From: Desulfobacteraceae bacterium
GTDB taxonomy: Bacteria > Desulfobacterota > Desulfobacteria > Desulfobacterales > Desulfosarcinaceae
Assembly (NCBI GenBank): GCA_024230435.1
Contig: JAAERL010000284.1
Location: 1-37,755 of the forward strand
Reading direction: 5' to 3'
Length of the DNA: 37,755 bases
Below are positions 26,984-34,555 of the stretch, piece by piece. Every line of letters starts with the position of its first letter. Within the stretch, counting starts at the first letter, position 1. A program made the position numbers and the translations under genes. The notes beneath the pieces were generated by a model that was not told where the DNA came from, searched no databases, and saw only the letters and a program-made list of their open reading frames with translations.

Positions 26984-27553
26984 TTTTCCCCTCCTTTGAA
27001 AAATAAAAACATTAAAAATGAAGCCAAAACTGAAATACGTTTAAATTTGGAACTTTTTTGAAATGTTTTAAAAAATCGCCGCCACACTAATTATTTTTAA
27101 CATCAGCTTTTATCTGCATAACATTTCGTATAGGAATCTACATGCAGCAATCTCTGTGCCATTAACGATAGACGGATAAATAAAATCAGAAGGGAAGAAA
27201 AAAGAAAAGAAAAAAAGAACAGATGTTTCGTGTGATGGAAGTTACAACCATGTTTTATAAGGGCTAAGTTGTTTTTATCTTCAAAGACGGTAAAAACCGT
27301 GCAAATGCGCAATTAGGGCGTATTGAAGCACTTTATCAGGTGTTTGGATTGTAGGTCGGATCACGACCCATCGATCCGACAAAGGCCGTGCGCGAATCCA
27401 TGATTGGCGGCTACTGGCAATGTTGGCGTTAAGGTAAAGCTAAAAAATAGTTTGAGTAAATCAAATGTGTTTTAAGCAAGGCCATATTTTTTACATGCGA
27501 TCGCTCTGTTAGGTGCAGCTCGATGGCTTGCATGATTTTGATTATGAGAAAAA
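26984..27553. other. Region upstream of pilin 1
   Basis: It holds the ribosome site and sigma-54 promoter of pilin 1, a purine-rich run (27189-27222), and an 8-bp hairpin GTCGGATC / GATCCGAC at 27355-27380. A short plus-strand stretch around 27270-27350 reads FKDGKNRANAQLGRIEALYQ before a stop; it looks protein-like but has no start and no family I recognise. No intact gene is present. Confidence 0.5.
27146..27161 (-). promoter_or_regulatory. Sigma-54 (-24/-12) promoter of pilin 1
   Basis: The minus strand reads TGGCACAGAGATTGCT, a perfect match to the TGGCAC-N5-TTGC consensus, with GG and GC separated by exactly ten bases. It is about 165 bases upstream of the pilin start. The surrounding bases resemble those at the pilin 2 promoter. 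Confidence 0.85.
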
Positions 27554-28871
27554 TCAAACCTGCGGTAGAGGCGCAGTGGTTGCGTGTTCCTCTATGCTGT
27601 ATCCCCAGGGGGAAATAGTAGATGCATTGTCGATAAGTTTATTTGTTAAAAGAGCTACAAACAGTTTTCCATACAACCAAGCTTTAAAGCTGTCATCGTT
27701 GTGTTTTGGAAGGTGCCCGGTTTGGGCAATGGATTTAAATCTATTAAAAACGCGTTCCATTTGCCACTTCGCCCTGTACGAATCAAGAACTTGAAAGTCT
27801 GAAAAGCCGGTTTGCGGAAAATTAGTAAAAATGATTACATATTTCGCATACTCAAGCATCTCCGGCTTTAAAGAACGCCTTTTCCTTTTGGTTTCGTTTT
27901 TTATTTTTTTCTGAGCAATTTTTATTGCCGCATTGCTTTTACGGATGACACAAATTCTTCCTTTGACGCAATTATCTTTGCGGCCTGGAATTAAAATTCG
28001 CCAGGACTTTACAGATCCGGCTTTTTCAATAGACTGTAAATTTTTTGTCAGTGAAAACGGTTGTCCATTTAAATTGAGAATGGACAGGGCCTGCGTGTTT
28101 AGCTCTACCATTAGAAAGGCCTTTTTTGATGCGGCATGGTCAATTCCCGATGCGGTTGAGTAGCCTTTATCCGCGATAATGTAATCTCCCTTTTTAATAG
28201 AATACTGAAAAAAAGATTTGCCGGTTCCTTTACCCTTTGTTGCACTAAGTTTAAAAAAATCGCATGTCAGACAAGGAAGTTGAACGCTGTAGTGTATACG
28301 CCAGATGCTGCCGGTCTTGCCGGGCTCTGTTACATTTGCTGCGTCAAAAAGCCTTACTTGAAAACCGTTAGTTACAGCCAGGTCAATTTTCTGCTCTTCA
28401 AATAATGCGGCACAAAGACGATGGAGCCACTTTTTGGCTTTTTTAAGACGGCCTAGCAGCGCGACATCGGAAATGTCCGCCAGGCCCAAACGTTTGGCCC
28501 TGGCTGCTGTCTCCCGCAGAGAATAACCATCTGCAATATGAATTAGCAGCATTCTTATATAATTTTCTACATCCTTATTTTTTCTTAACCCTTTAATCGC
28601 GCCACTGCTATACGCCATTTCTATCCAATTTTCCGGAAAAAAAGATAAGAGAAGCCGCCAATTTTCCATACAACTCTGCACTCCCACTGCAAATATTTTG
28701 CTATCCATTTGTTAATATTGAGCATATACATATATAACAACTTAGCTCTTTTACCAAACATTCCGGTTTTTTGCTATACTTGATTTTTTTTATAGACATG
28801 CAGATGAGTGCATTTTAATTGTCTGTACACACGGATACAACGTGCAAAATGGATCCAAAGATAAGCAAGGC
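27474..28871 (-). mobile_element. IS4-family-like insertion sequence, ends uncertain
   Basis: The element carries one full-length transposase gene. The 9-bp sequence AAGCAAGGC occurs at 27474-27482 and 28863-28871 and may be the target duplication, which would make the element about 1380 bp. No convincing terminal inverted repeats were found inside these limits; an alternative weak pair (GCATG near 27530 and CATGC near 28798) was also seen. The boundaries are therefore tentative. Confidence 0.4.
27554..28708 (-). CDS. IS4-family-like transposase
   Basis: The 384-residue DDE transposase shows the first Asp in RLFDAANVTEPG (about 115-126), the second in IIADKGYSTASG (about 197-208) and the catalytic Glu in YRAKWQMERVFNRFK. 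The last fits the IS4 pattern Y-(2)-R-(3)-E-(6)-K except that Lys stands at the Arg position. The frame is intact and of normal length, so the enzyme may still be active. It lies between the two pilin cassettes, upstream of the pilin 1 promoter. The IS4 subgroup cannot be named from sequence inspection. Confidence 0.85.
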   Translation of the reverse strand: MDSKIFAVGVQSCMENWRLLLSFFPENWIEMAYSSGAIKGLRKNKDVENYIRMLLIHIADGYSLRETAARAKRLGLADISDVALLGRLKKAKKWLHRLCAALFEEQKIDLAVTNGFQVRLFDAANVTEPGKTGSIWRIHYSVQLPCLTCDFFKLSATKGKGTGKSFFQYSIKKGDYIIADKGYSTASGIDHAASKKAFLMVELNTQALSILNLNGQPFSLTKNLQSIEKAGSVKSWRILIPGRKDNCVKGRICVIRKSNAAIKIAQKKIKNETKRKRRSLKPEMLEYAKYVIIFTNFPQTGFSDFQVLDSYRAKWQMERVFNRFKSIAQTGHLPKHNDDSFKAWLYGKLFVALLTNKLIDNASTISPWGYSIEEHATTAPLPQV

Positions 28872-29110
28872 AGGGTGATTTGCGAGCTCAAAAACCTTTA
28901 AAAACAGAATTTATGTTAACATTTTACGCGAGATCTGACATTTTTTGTCAGCAAAATGAGTATTGTCTTAGAGCCCTGTTTGACATTGACAATTATCGTG
29001 ACTGCTTGTCCGAAGCGCCGGAATATTTCAAATATAGGAGGGATTTTCTTTTTCCGGTGGGCCTCGGCCACGCACTTTTTTGCAAAATTTTCTATTTCCC
29101 AAACAAGGTT
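28709..29110. other. Gap between transposase and repeat A
   Basis: This region holds the probable right end of the IS element and one copy of repeat C. A 108-codon plus-strand frame at 28880-29206 crosses repeat C and repeat A and has no ribosome site, so I treat it as non-coding. Confidence 0.45.
28919..28951. repeat. Repeat C, copy 1 (possible activator site)
   Basis: ACATTTTACGCGAGATCTG followed by ACATTTTTTGTCA differs in two positions from the copy at 32837-32869. It includes a small CTGACA-TGTCAG inverted repeat. In both copies an ATTGACAAT stretch lies some 20-50 bases further on. Copy 2 lies upstream of the pilin 2 sigma-54 promoter, which suggests an activator-binding region. Confidence 0.6.
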
Positions 29111-29286
29111 TTAGGGGATTGGCGGAAAAGAATATACCAGATTGAGCAGGATTTTTTTTCGTATTCAAGGCGCGCCAATGTTTTGCTGATCAGTTTGCAT
29201 ACTTAACGTATTCGGGCTTTGGCATAACGCAGAAGACGGGAAAAAAGACATACAAGATGGTATATTCTTTAACAGAAATCGCCTTA
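29111..29286. repeat. Repeat A, full copy (MITE-like palindrome)
   Basis: This is an imperfect palindrome of about 176 bp. Its ends are TTAGGGGATT and AATCGCCTTA, followed inwards by AAGAATATACCA and TGGTATATTCTT. The arms continue to match in reverse complement (T-run, CGTATTC / CGTCTTC, GCCAA, CGTTAAG) to a centre near 29203. It encodes nothing. A near-identical copy in the opposite orientation starts at 37617. This copy has an extra 12 bases near 29178. It ends 58 bases before the stop of the cassette-2 PilG-like gene. Confidence 0.85.
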
Positions 29287-29344
29287 GGGCTCTGTAAGCA
29301 GCACATCCAAGGCGATAACGGTATATTTTGCAGTTTCCGGAACC

Positions 29345-30184
29345 CTAACGAACTTTGTCGAAAAAGACCTTGCCCGAATCTTTTTCGTAAATAAACTCCT
29401 GGTCATATGGGTTTTCCGGCATTTCAGGCAAAATACCATTTTCAACCAGCTCTTCCAGGGATTCAGGCAGCCGGTTTGATTCCATCTTAAACTGTTCAAT
29501 CGCTTTTTCAAAAGAATATATGGCCATATGCGCTTCCAGCCGCTTCCCATAATATATTTTTTCGTACTCATCTTGTGTTTGATCATGCATCATTTTGAGC
29601 AACGCGATTGCAGTGAGGGTCTGTCCCGCCCTTTGAGCAACACGGGCGCCCAAGGTAGCCGTAATAGACGGCGCTCCTGGAAGTTTTGCAGCTTCATGAA
29701 AGTAATCGGACGCCTGGGTATTATCTCCCAAATAATAAAAAGAATCGAAACCGATATAAAATTTCGGCTCCCAGTCCCAATCCCTGTATTTTGCATGATA
29801 TTTCAATAAATCAATAGCCTTGGCATGCATCCCTTTCCGGATTGCCAGCACCCCTTGGATGTAATAACCGGTTTGCATAAAGTAAGGGTCCAGGTATAAA
29901 GATTGTTTAAAGAGCGTATAGACTGCTTCCCAATCTTCTAAAAGCGCTTTATCCGTACCGCCTATAAAAACGGAGGCCTTGAGCAACAAGTAGTCGGAAA
30001 GCATCCCTCTGAACGGACCGCTTACAAGTTTGAGCAGGGTTGGATCAACATCCAAAGCCTGGGCCCTGCTGGCTGCCGGTGGCGGGTTTGCACGATAATT
30101 TTTTACATGGGAAATTGAAACAGAATAGAAACTGATCGTGATGATTAGGAAAAAAGGTATTATAAAATAGTTCCGAATACGCAT
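29345..30184 (-). CDS. Membrane-anchored TPR-like protein, PilG-like (cassette 2)
   Basis: This is the 279-residue paralogue of 23811-24653 with the same layout: an N-terminal membrane helix (about 6-25), a conserved DVDPTLLKLVSGPFRGMLSD entry (about 45-64), and TPR-like helices (FKQSLYLDPYFMQTGYYIQG, then HEAAKLPGAPSITATLGARV). The C-terminus (ELVENGILPEMPENPYDQEF, then GKVFF) is pseudopilin-like. Its start codon overlaps the permease stop by one base (TGATG). The decayed fragment at 21720-21857 derives from a gene like this one. It is probably an accessory of the adjacent ABC complex. Confidence 0.6.
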   Translation of the reverse strand: MRIRNYFIIPFFLIITISFYSVSISHVKNYRANPPPAASRAQALDVDPTLLKLVSGPFRGMLSDYLLLKASVFIGGTDKALLEDWEAVYTLFKQSLYLDPYFMQTGYYIQGVLAIRKGMHAKAIDLLKYHAKYRDWDWEPKFYIGFDSFYYLGDNTQASDYFHEAAKLPGAPSITATLGARVAQRAGQTLTAIALLKMMHDQTQDEYEKIYYGKRLEAHMAIYSFEKAIEQFKMESNRLPESLEELVENGILPEMPENPYDQEFIYEKDSGKVFFDKVR

Positions 30185-30996
30185 CAGGTAATCTCTTTTC
30201 GTTTAAAAACCCAAAGTGTAATCATTGCCAGCAATGCGATGTAGCTGATGCCGTATACCGCGGTCCAGCCAACGTAACTCCAAGGCACAGACAGGCCATA
30301 GGCAACATAAATCTTAAGGTCAAAGGCGCTGAAATTGGGAACAAGCCATGCAATTGTTTTTAATAGTGTCAAGTATAAATTGCTTACTTGAACAAGATCT
30401 CCTTCCTGGGCCACAGCGATAAGCGTTTCGAGACTATTTCCGATAATATATATACAAACGGTCAGAAGCATGGAAAGGTATTCACTGGTCGTCAGGCAGG
30501 TGAGGAAAAACGCCACGGCCATAAGCATCAGCAACGAAAGGTATTGAAATAAAATGCTCACCAAAAGCACTGTCCACGAAAAGTTGCGTGGAGGCGTCAT
30601 CTCTACTATGAAGTGAATTCCTATCGAACTGGTAACCACGGAAAGCAAAGCGATGCTCAGAACCGCAATTAGAACGGTAACGGCCACGCCACAAAATTTT
30701 CCAATGACGTAATTCGTGCGCGAAATCGGACGGCTGATGATCATGCACACGGTGCTCTGCTGAATATCACGGGAAAGCAAGGCGATCCCGAGAAAAACAA
30801 CAATGGCCAGCCCGGCAAGGGTCATGGAAGAAAATCCCAAATCAACGGCGACCTTACCCGTATCAAAAGCAAACAGCGGTATGATGGTCAGATAAAACAG
30901 GCAAAGCAGCAAAGCAATGGTAAGAATACCTTGCAGAGCCCGATTGCGCATTCCTTCCTTAATCGTAATGCCAGCAATTAAACCTATTGTTTTCAT
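30184..30996 (-). CDS. ABC-2 type permease, PilI-like (cassette 2)
   Basis: This is the 270-residue inner-membrane permease paralogous to 24650-25468, with about six helices. Long blocks are conserved between the copies: IIPLFAFDTGKVAVDLGF, YVIGKFCGV, PRNFSW, EYLSML and CIYIIGNSLETL. ITIKEGMRNRALQGIL is the amphipathic N-terminus. Its ATG overlaps the ATPase stop (ATGA), so the pair is translated together. Confidence 0.8.
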   Translation of the reverse strand: MKTIGLIAGITIKEGMRNRALQGILTIALLLCLFYLTIIPLFAFDTGKVAVDLGFSSMTLAGLAIVVFLGIALLSRDIQQSTVCMIISRPISRTNYVIGKFCGVAVTVLIAVLSIALLSVVTSSIGIHFIVEMTPPRNFSWTVLLVSILFQYLSLLMLMAVAFFLTCLTTSEYLSMLLTVCIYIIGNSLETLIAVAQEGDLVQVSNLYLTLLKTIAWLVPNFSAFDLKIYVAYGLSVPWSYVGWTAVYGISYIALLAMITLWVFKRKEIT

Positions 30997-31742
30997 AGTA
31001 TTTTTTTAGTGTTCTGCTCGCCTAATGTCAATTTTACAAAACGGCTTTCCAAATCGCTTGCGTTTTCAACGAACCCATCAATGCTGCCGCAATAAAGCAA
31101 ATCGCCTTTATGGATCATACCTATACGATCACACATTGTTTCGATATCATTGAGAATATGGGTGCTGAAAAAAATGGTTTTCCCATCGGCTTTCAGATCC
31201 AGAATAATTGTCTTAAGCAAATTGCGGCCAATGGGGTCCAGGCCGCTCATGGGCTCATCTAAAATCAAGGTATCCGGATCATGAATCAATGCCAGGGCCA
31301 AACCAATGCGCTGTTTCATGCCCTTGGAGTAAGTTCCGATGGGTCTGTTTTTGGCATGCAGGATTTCCAATTTTTCCAGTAAAGGATCAATACCTTCCAT
31401 GACCTGCTTTTTGCTCATGCCCGAAGCACAGCCGCCGAAGGTGAGCAGTTCGGCTGCTGTAAGTTTTTCATAAAACCGCGGGCCTTCCGGAAGATAACCG
31501 ATTTTACGCCGTGATTCCGGCATTTTAGGAGACAAACCGTGGATCAATACCTCTCCGGTATCAGGACGTATAAATCCCATAATGGCATTGATCAGTGTAC
31601 TTTTACCTGCGCCGTTGGGCCCTATAAAGCCAAAAACCTCCCCCGGTTTAACGGACAGCGAAACGGCATGTAAGGCCTTGACTTTGCGCACCCCGGCAAG
31701 AAATGACTTTTCAACTTTTTCAAGGAAAATGGGATTAATCAT
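30993..31742 (-). CDS. ABC transporter ATPase, PilH-like (cassette 2)
   Basis: This 249-residue ATPase has Walker A GPNGAGKST (41-49), signature YSKGMKQRIGLALAL, Walker B LILDEPMSGLDP and H-loop FFSTHILND, all intact. It is paralogous to 25455-26207. The start MINPIFLEKVEKSF is the only good one. A strong terminator separates it from the pilin gene, so it may depend on read-through or on its own promoter within the 170-base gap. Confidence 0.85.
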   Translation of the reverse strand: MINPIFLEKVEKSFLAGVRKVKALHAVSLSVKPGEVFGFIGPNGAGKSTLINAIMGFIRPDTGEVLIHGLSPKMPESRRKIGYLPEGPRFYEKLTAAELLTFGGCASGMSKKQVMEGIDPLLEKLEILHAKNRPIGTYSKGMKQRIGLALALIHDPDTLILDEPMSGLDPIGRNLLKTIILDLKADGKTIFFSTHILNDIETMCDRIGMIHKGDLLYCGSIDGFVENASDLESRFVKLTLGEQNTKKIL

Positions 31743-31776
31743 AAAAATTTAATTACTATAAGAAAGAAAATAAAGC

Positions 31777-31815
31777 AAAAAAAAAAGGCCTGACAAGCAT
31801 TATGCGTGTCAGGCC
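31777..31815 (-). terminator. Rho-independent terminator between pilin 2 and the ABC genes
   Basis: On the minus strand a perfect 9-bp stem GGCCTGACA / TGTCAGGCC with an 11-base loop is followed by ten Ts. This is a textbook terminator placed 100 bases after the pilin stop. It would make pilin mRNA much more abundant than the downstream ABC mRNA. Confidence 0.9.
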
Positions 31816-31915
31816 AGAAAGAATCTAACTGAAACAAAATTAACATGGCTTGCGCCGACCGCTTTCCTTTCTAAATCCGGAATATCACCATCAGCTTTCT
31901 ATCCAATGTATCCTA

Positions 31916-32560
31916 TTAGTTGGAGAGCGGGTTATAATTAGCATTCGCTTGCAGATCATTTATTCCGTCAGTTGCCCCAATGACATTGGTCGTAGCATCA
32001 AAGCTACCATCATTATTACCATTCCCAGGAATATTTGTTTCATCTTGAAAATAATATGCGGTATCTTCAGCGTCACTATCTATTGCAAAAATTCTCATTC
32101 CTTTATCTGGTTCAGCATAGACAATATAAGAGCCCGCGTTGCCATCAACTTCACCAGTACAATCTACACTTGCAGGAACACTAAAGCCAGCCGCACTCAC
32201 CGGCATGTTCCCGGCGGCAGCAGCACTTCCTAATCCATCCCAACTTACCCGTCCGCCTGGATCAATAACCGATGATTTGCTCAGAGGTCCACCAAGAAAA
32301 CCAGCAGCGCCTGGAGCCCCGGCAGTTATAACCAGTTCATCAGTAAATCCATAGAAACCGCAATCCTGATTCAGGGCAGCTTGTGCGTTTTTCATAACAC
32401 CAACTGTAGAAACGGCCTTGGTGTTATTGGCGCGAACGCGGTACGTATAAAACTGGGGAATGGCGATGGCCGCCAGGATGCCGATAATCGCGATAACGAT
32501 CATCAATTCGATCAGTGTAAAACCTTTTTGATTGTTACTAATTCTCATTCTTTGGAACAT
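31916..32560 (-). CDS. Type IV pilin (cassette 2)
   Basis: This 214-residue prepilin has a 13-residue leader ending KG, then FTLIELMIVIAIIGILAAI with Glu5. The globular part is Gly/Ala/Asn-rich, with cysteines in NQDCGFYGF and SVDCTGEVD, and shares the C-terminal motif FAIDSDAEDTAYYFQDET with pilin 1. AAAGGAGGT precedes the ATG at 32560. The gene lies directly downstream of the PilR-like regulator gene and has its own sigma-54 promoter, as pilA does in many bacteria. It is long for a major pilin, so its role as main or minor subunit is open. Confidence 0.9.
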   Translation of the reverse strand: MFQRMRISNNQKGFTLIELMIVIAIIGILAAIAIPQFYTYRVRANNTKAVSTVGVMKNAQAALNQDCGFYGFTDELVITAGAPGAAGFLGGPLSKSSVIDPGGRVSWDGLGSAAAAGNMPVSAAGFSVPASVDCTGEVDGNAGSYIVYAEPDKGMRIFAIDSDAEDTAYYFQDETNIPGNGNNDGSFDATTNVIGATDGINDLQANANYNPLSN

Positions 32561-32710
32561 GTTTTACCTCCTTTGGATCATAAATAACATTTGGATAAAT
32601 AAAAGCATTAAGTTGAAAATTAAACTAAAATGGGGTTAAATTGTTTTAAAAACTCTACTGTTGTGCTGTTCGCCTCCTTTATAAAATTAACTTTGGATGA
32701 CATAACGTCT

Positions 32711-32726
32711 TGCAAACGCTGTGCCG
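32711..32726 (-). promoter_or_regulatory. Sigma-54 (-24/-12) promoter of pilin 2
   Basis: The minus strand reads CGGCACAGCGTTTGCA: GG and GC are exactly ten bases apart, and only the first base departs from TGGCAC-N5-TTGCA. It is about 150 bases upstream of the pilin start. The nearby sigma-54 activator gene fits. Confidence 0.85.
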
Positions 32727-32836
32727 TTAAAGAATGGCAGACAGATAAAGTCAGAATCAACGTATTTTGAGCGGGTTGAAAATCAGGGAAAGCCGGGTCC
32801 TATCAATATGATTTGAAGGGCCGAATGCATGCCAAA

Positions 32837-32869
32837 CATTTTACGCGATATCTGCCATTTTTTGTCAAA
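32837..32869. repeat. Repeat C, copy 2 (possible activator site)
   Basis: ACATTTTACGCGATATCTG followed by CCATTTTTTGTCA lies about 110-140 bases upstream of the pilin 2 -24 element, a normal distance for an enhancer used by a sigma-54 activator. Known PilR sites contain a TGTC core after a short T-rich run, which TTTTTTGTCA resembles. Confidence 0.55.
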
Positions 32870-32905
32870 GGCATAAAAATAACCACAATTGACAATAATA
32901 AACAG

Positions 32906-34297
32906 CTACTCGATATTCAGCTTATCCAGGCGGTAGCGGAAACTGCGGAAAGTGATGCCCAGTAATTCGGCTGCCCTGTTTTTATTGCCATTGCTGCATT
33001 CCAGGGCCTTGGTAAGGTAAGCGCGTTCGATATCCGCTAAGATTTCATCCAGGGCTACTCCCCGGACCACTTCATCAAGGTCGAAACGTTTGTCCTCAAT
33101 GCCCTCGATCCAGCGGCGTTTGTGAATCGACATGGCCAGACTGTCGGGCAACAAGATGTTGGTGCTAGATAGGGCGACAGAACGCTCGATGAGGTTTTCT
33201 AATTCTCGGATATTGCCGGGAAAATCGTATTTATTAAGTAAATCAATAGCGTAGGAGGAAACCTTGGTGACCTCTTTATCCATTTCGCGGGCGTATTTTT
33301 CAATAAAGTGCTGAGTCAATATTTTCAGGTCGCTTTTGCGTTCACGCAATGGCGGAATCTTGATTTCGATGACATTCAATCTGTAAAAAAGGTCTTCCCG
33401 GAAATTGCCGGCAATTACCTCATCTTCAAGTTTTTTGTTGGTGGCTGATATAATGCGGATATCCACGGCAATGTCCTTAGTGCCGCCCACACTTCGGAAC
33501 ATTCGCTCCTGGACCGCCCTGAGCAGCTTTACCTGCATGGCGACACTGAGTTCACCCACTTCGTCCAGAAAGATGGCGCCGGTGTCGGCTGCTTCCATAA
33601 GCCCTTTTTTGTCATGGCTGGCCCCGGTAAAAGCGCCCTTTTTATGACCAAACAGTTCACTTTCCACCAGGGTATCGGGAATACCTCCGCAATTTACAGG
33701 CACAAAAGGTTTGTTAGCGCGGTCGCTGTTTTCATGGATAGCCCGGGCGATGAGTTCTTTGCCAGTACCACTTTCACCGGTTATTAATATATTGGTGCGC
33801 GTTTTGGCAACCTGGCGGATCATTTGATAGATATGCATCATACGCGGGTTGTTGCCTATGATTTTATTAAAATGAACGGTTTTCTTCAGTTCATCCTCAA
33901 GAACCTGCCGTTCCACTGCCAATGTTTTGCGTTCCAATGCATTGGCCACCGTCTGCTTGAGTTCATCGTTATCGAAAGGCTTGGGCACATAGTCGTAGGC
34001 CCCCGCGTTCATGGCCTCGACTGCGGTTTCCGTACTGGCGAATGCTGAAATCATAATTACCACGGTGTGTGGATTTTTTTGTTTGGCGGCTCTGAGCACA
34101 TCCAGACCCGTTATATCCCCCAGACGGATATCGCAAAGCACCAAATCAAAATCCATCCCATCAATCTTAGAGATGGCTTTTTTTCCGCTTTCCGCTAAGG
34201 AAATGTTGTAATTTTCCTTGGAAAGCATGAAATCCAACAGCTCGCGCATGCTGCGTTCATCGTCCACCACAAGAATGTTAGCCGGGCTTAAATTCAT
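32906..34297 (-). CDS. pilR: Sigma-54-dependent response regulator, PilR-like
   Basis: This is a NtrC-family activator. It has a receiver domain (about 1-120) with VVDDERSM acidic pocket, phospho-Asp in [10 protein letters not shown] and Lys in YDYVPKPF. A central AAA+ domain (about 140-380) follows with Walker A GESGTGKE, the sigma-54 contact GAFTGA and Walker [12 protein letters not shown], then a Fis-type helix-turn-helix at the end ([20 protein letters not shown]). The ATG at 34297 is preferred (463 residues) over an upstream TTG. It is followed by a pilin gene with a sigma-54 promoter, hence the PilR call. No partner kinase gene (pilS) is beside it: the next gene upstream is pyrC. Confidence 0.85.
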   Translation of the reverse strand: MNLSPANILVVDDERSMRELLDFMLSKENYNISLAESGKKAISKIDGMDFDLVLCDIRLGDITGLDVLRAAKQKNPHTVVIMISAFASTETAVEAMNAGAYDYVPKPFDNDELKQTVANALERKTLAVERQVLEDELKKTVHFNKIIGNNPRMMHIYQMIRQVAKTRTNILITGESGTGKELIARAIHENSDRANKPFVPVNCGGIPDTLVESELFGHKKGAFTGASHDKKGLMEAADTGAIFLDEVGELSVAMQVKLLRAVQERMFRSVGGTKDIAVDIRIISATNKKLEDEVIAGNFREDLFYRLNVIEIKIPPLRERKSDLKILTQHFIEKYAREMDKEVTKVSSYAIDLLNKYDFPGNIRELENLIERSVALSSTNILLPDSLAMSIHKRRWIEGIEDKRFDLDEVVRGVALDEILADIERAYLTKALECSNGNKNRAAELLGITFRSFRYRLDKLNIE

Positions 34298-34408
34298 AGA
34301 TAGCCCCAATATACTCTTTTTTTTAGGGTGTTGGAGGTTTCAAATATACCGTTATTGAGCCGGATCCGGATTCATTTTCAAGAAGCAAAGATGGGTGCAA
34401 TGGGGTGC

Positions 34409-34430
34409 ATACTAATTATATACTAATTAT
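34409..34430. repeat. Two 11-bp tandem repeats upstream of pilR
   Basis: ATACTAATTAT occurs twice in a row, about 110 bases upstream of the pilR start. One helical turn of DNA separates equivalent bases, so it could be a paired binding site, but nothing else supports that. Confidence 0.5.
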
Positions 34431-34445
34431 CTGTGTCCATTGACG

Positions 34446-34526
34446 CAACAGGCGAAAACGAATTCAAAAGGCCATATGTATAAAGACAATCAAGAGCGGT
34501 ATATTTGCAGCTTCCAAGATCCTTAA
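34446..34526 (-). repeat. Repeat B, half copy
   Basis: In reverse complement it matches one arm of the repeat at 6926-7000: TTGGAAGCTGCAAATA, a CTTGATTGTCTTTAT region, then ATATGGCCTTTTG. The second arm is absent. It fills part of the pilR-pyrC gap. Confidence 0.65.
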
Positions 34527-34555
34527 TTTATAAATATTAAGTTTTATTGAAAATC

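Noticed and set aside
27529-28803. Imperfect inverted repeat as ends of the IS4-like element
   Set aside because: The match (GCATG plus an AAAATCAA block) needs a gap of several bases and is not flanked by a direct repeat, so I did not use it to set the ends.
28880-29206. A 108-codon plus-strand frame that could be a small gene
   Set aside because: It runs through repeat C and repeat A, has no ribosome site, and its residues follow the repeat, not a protein pattern.
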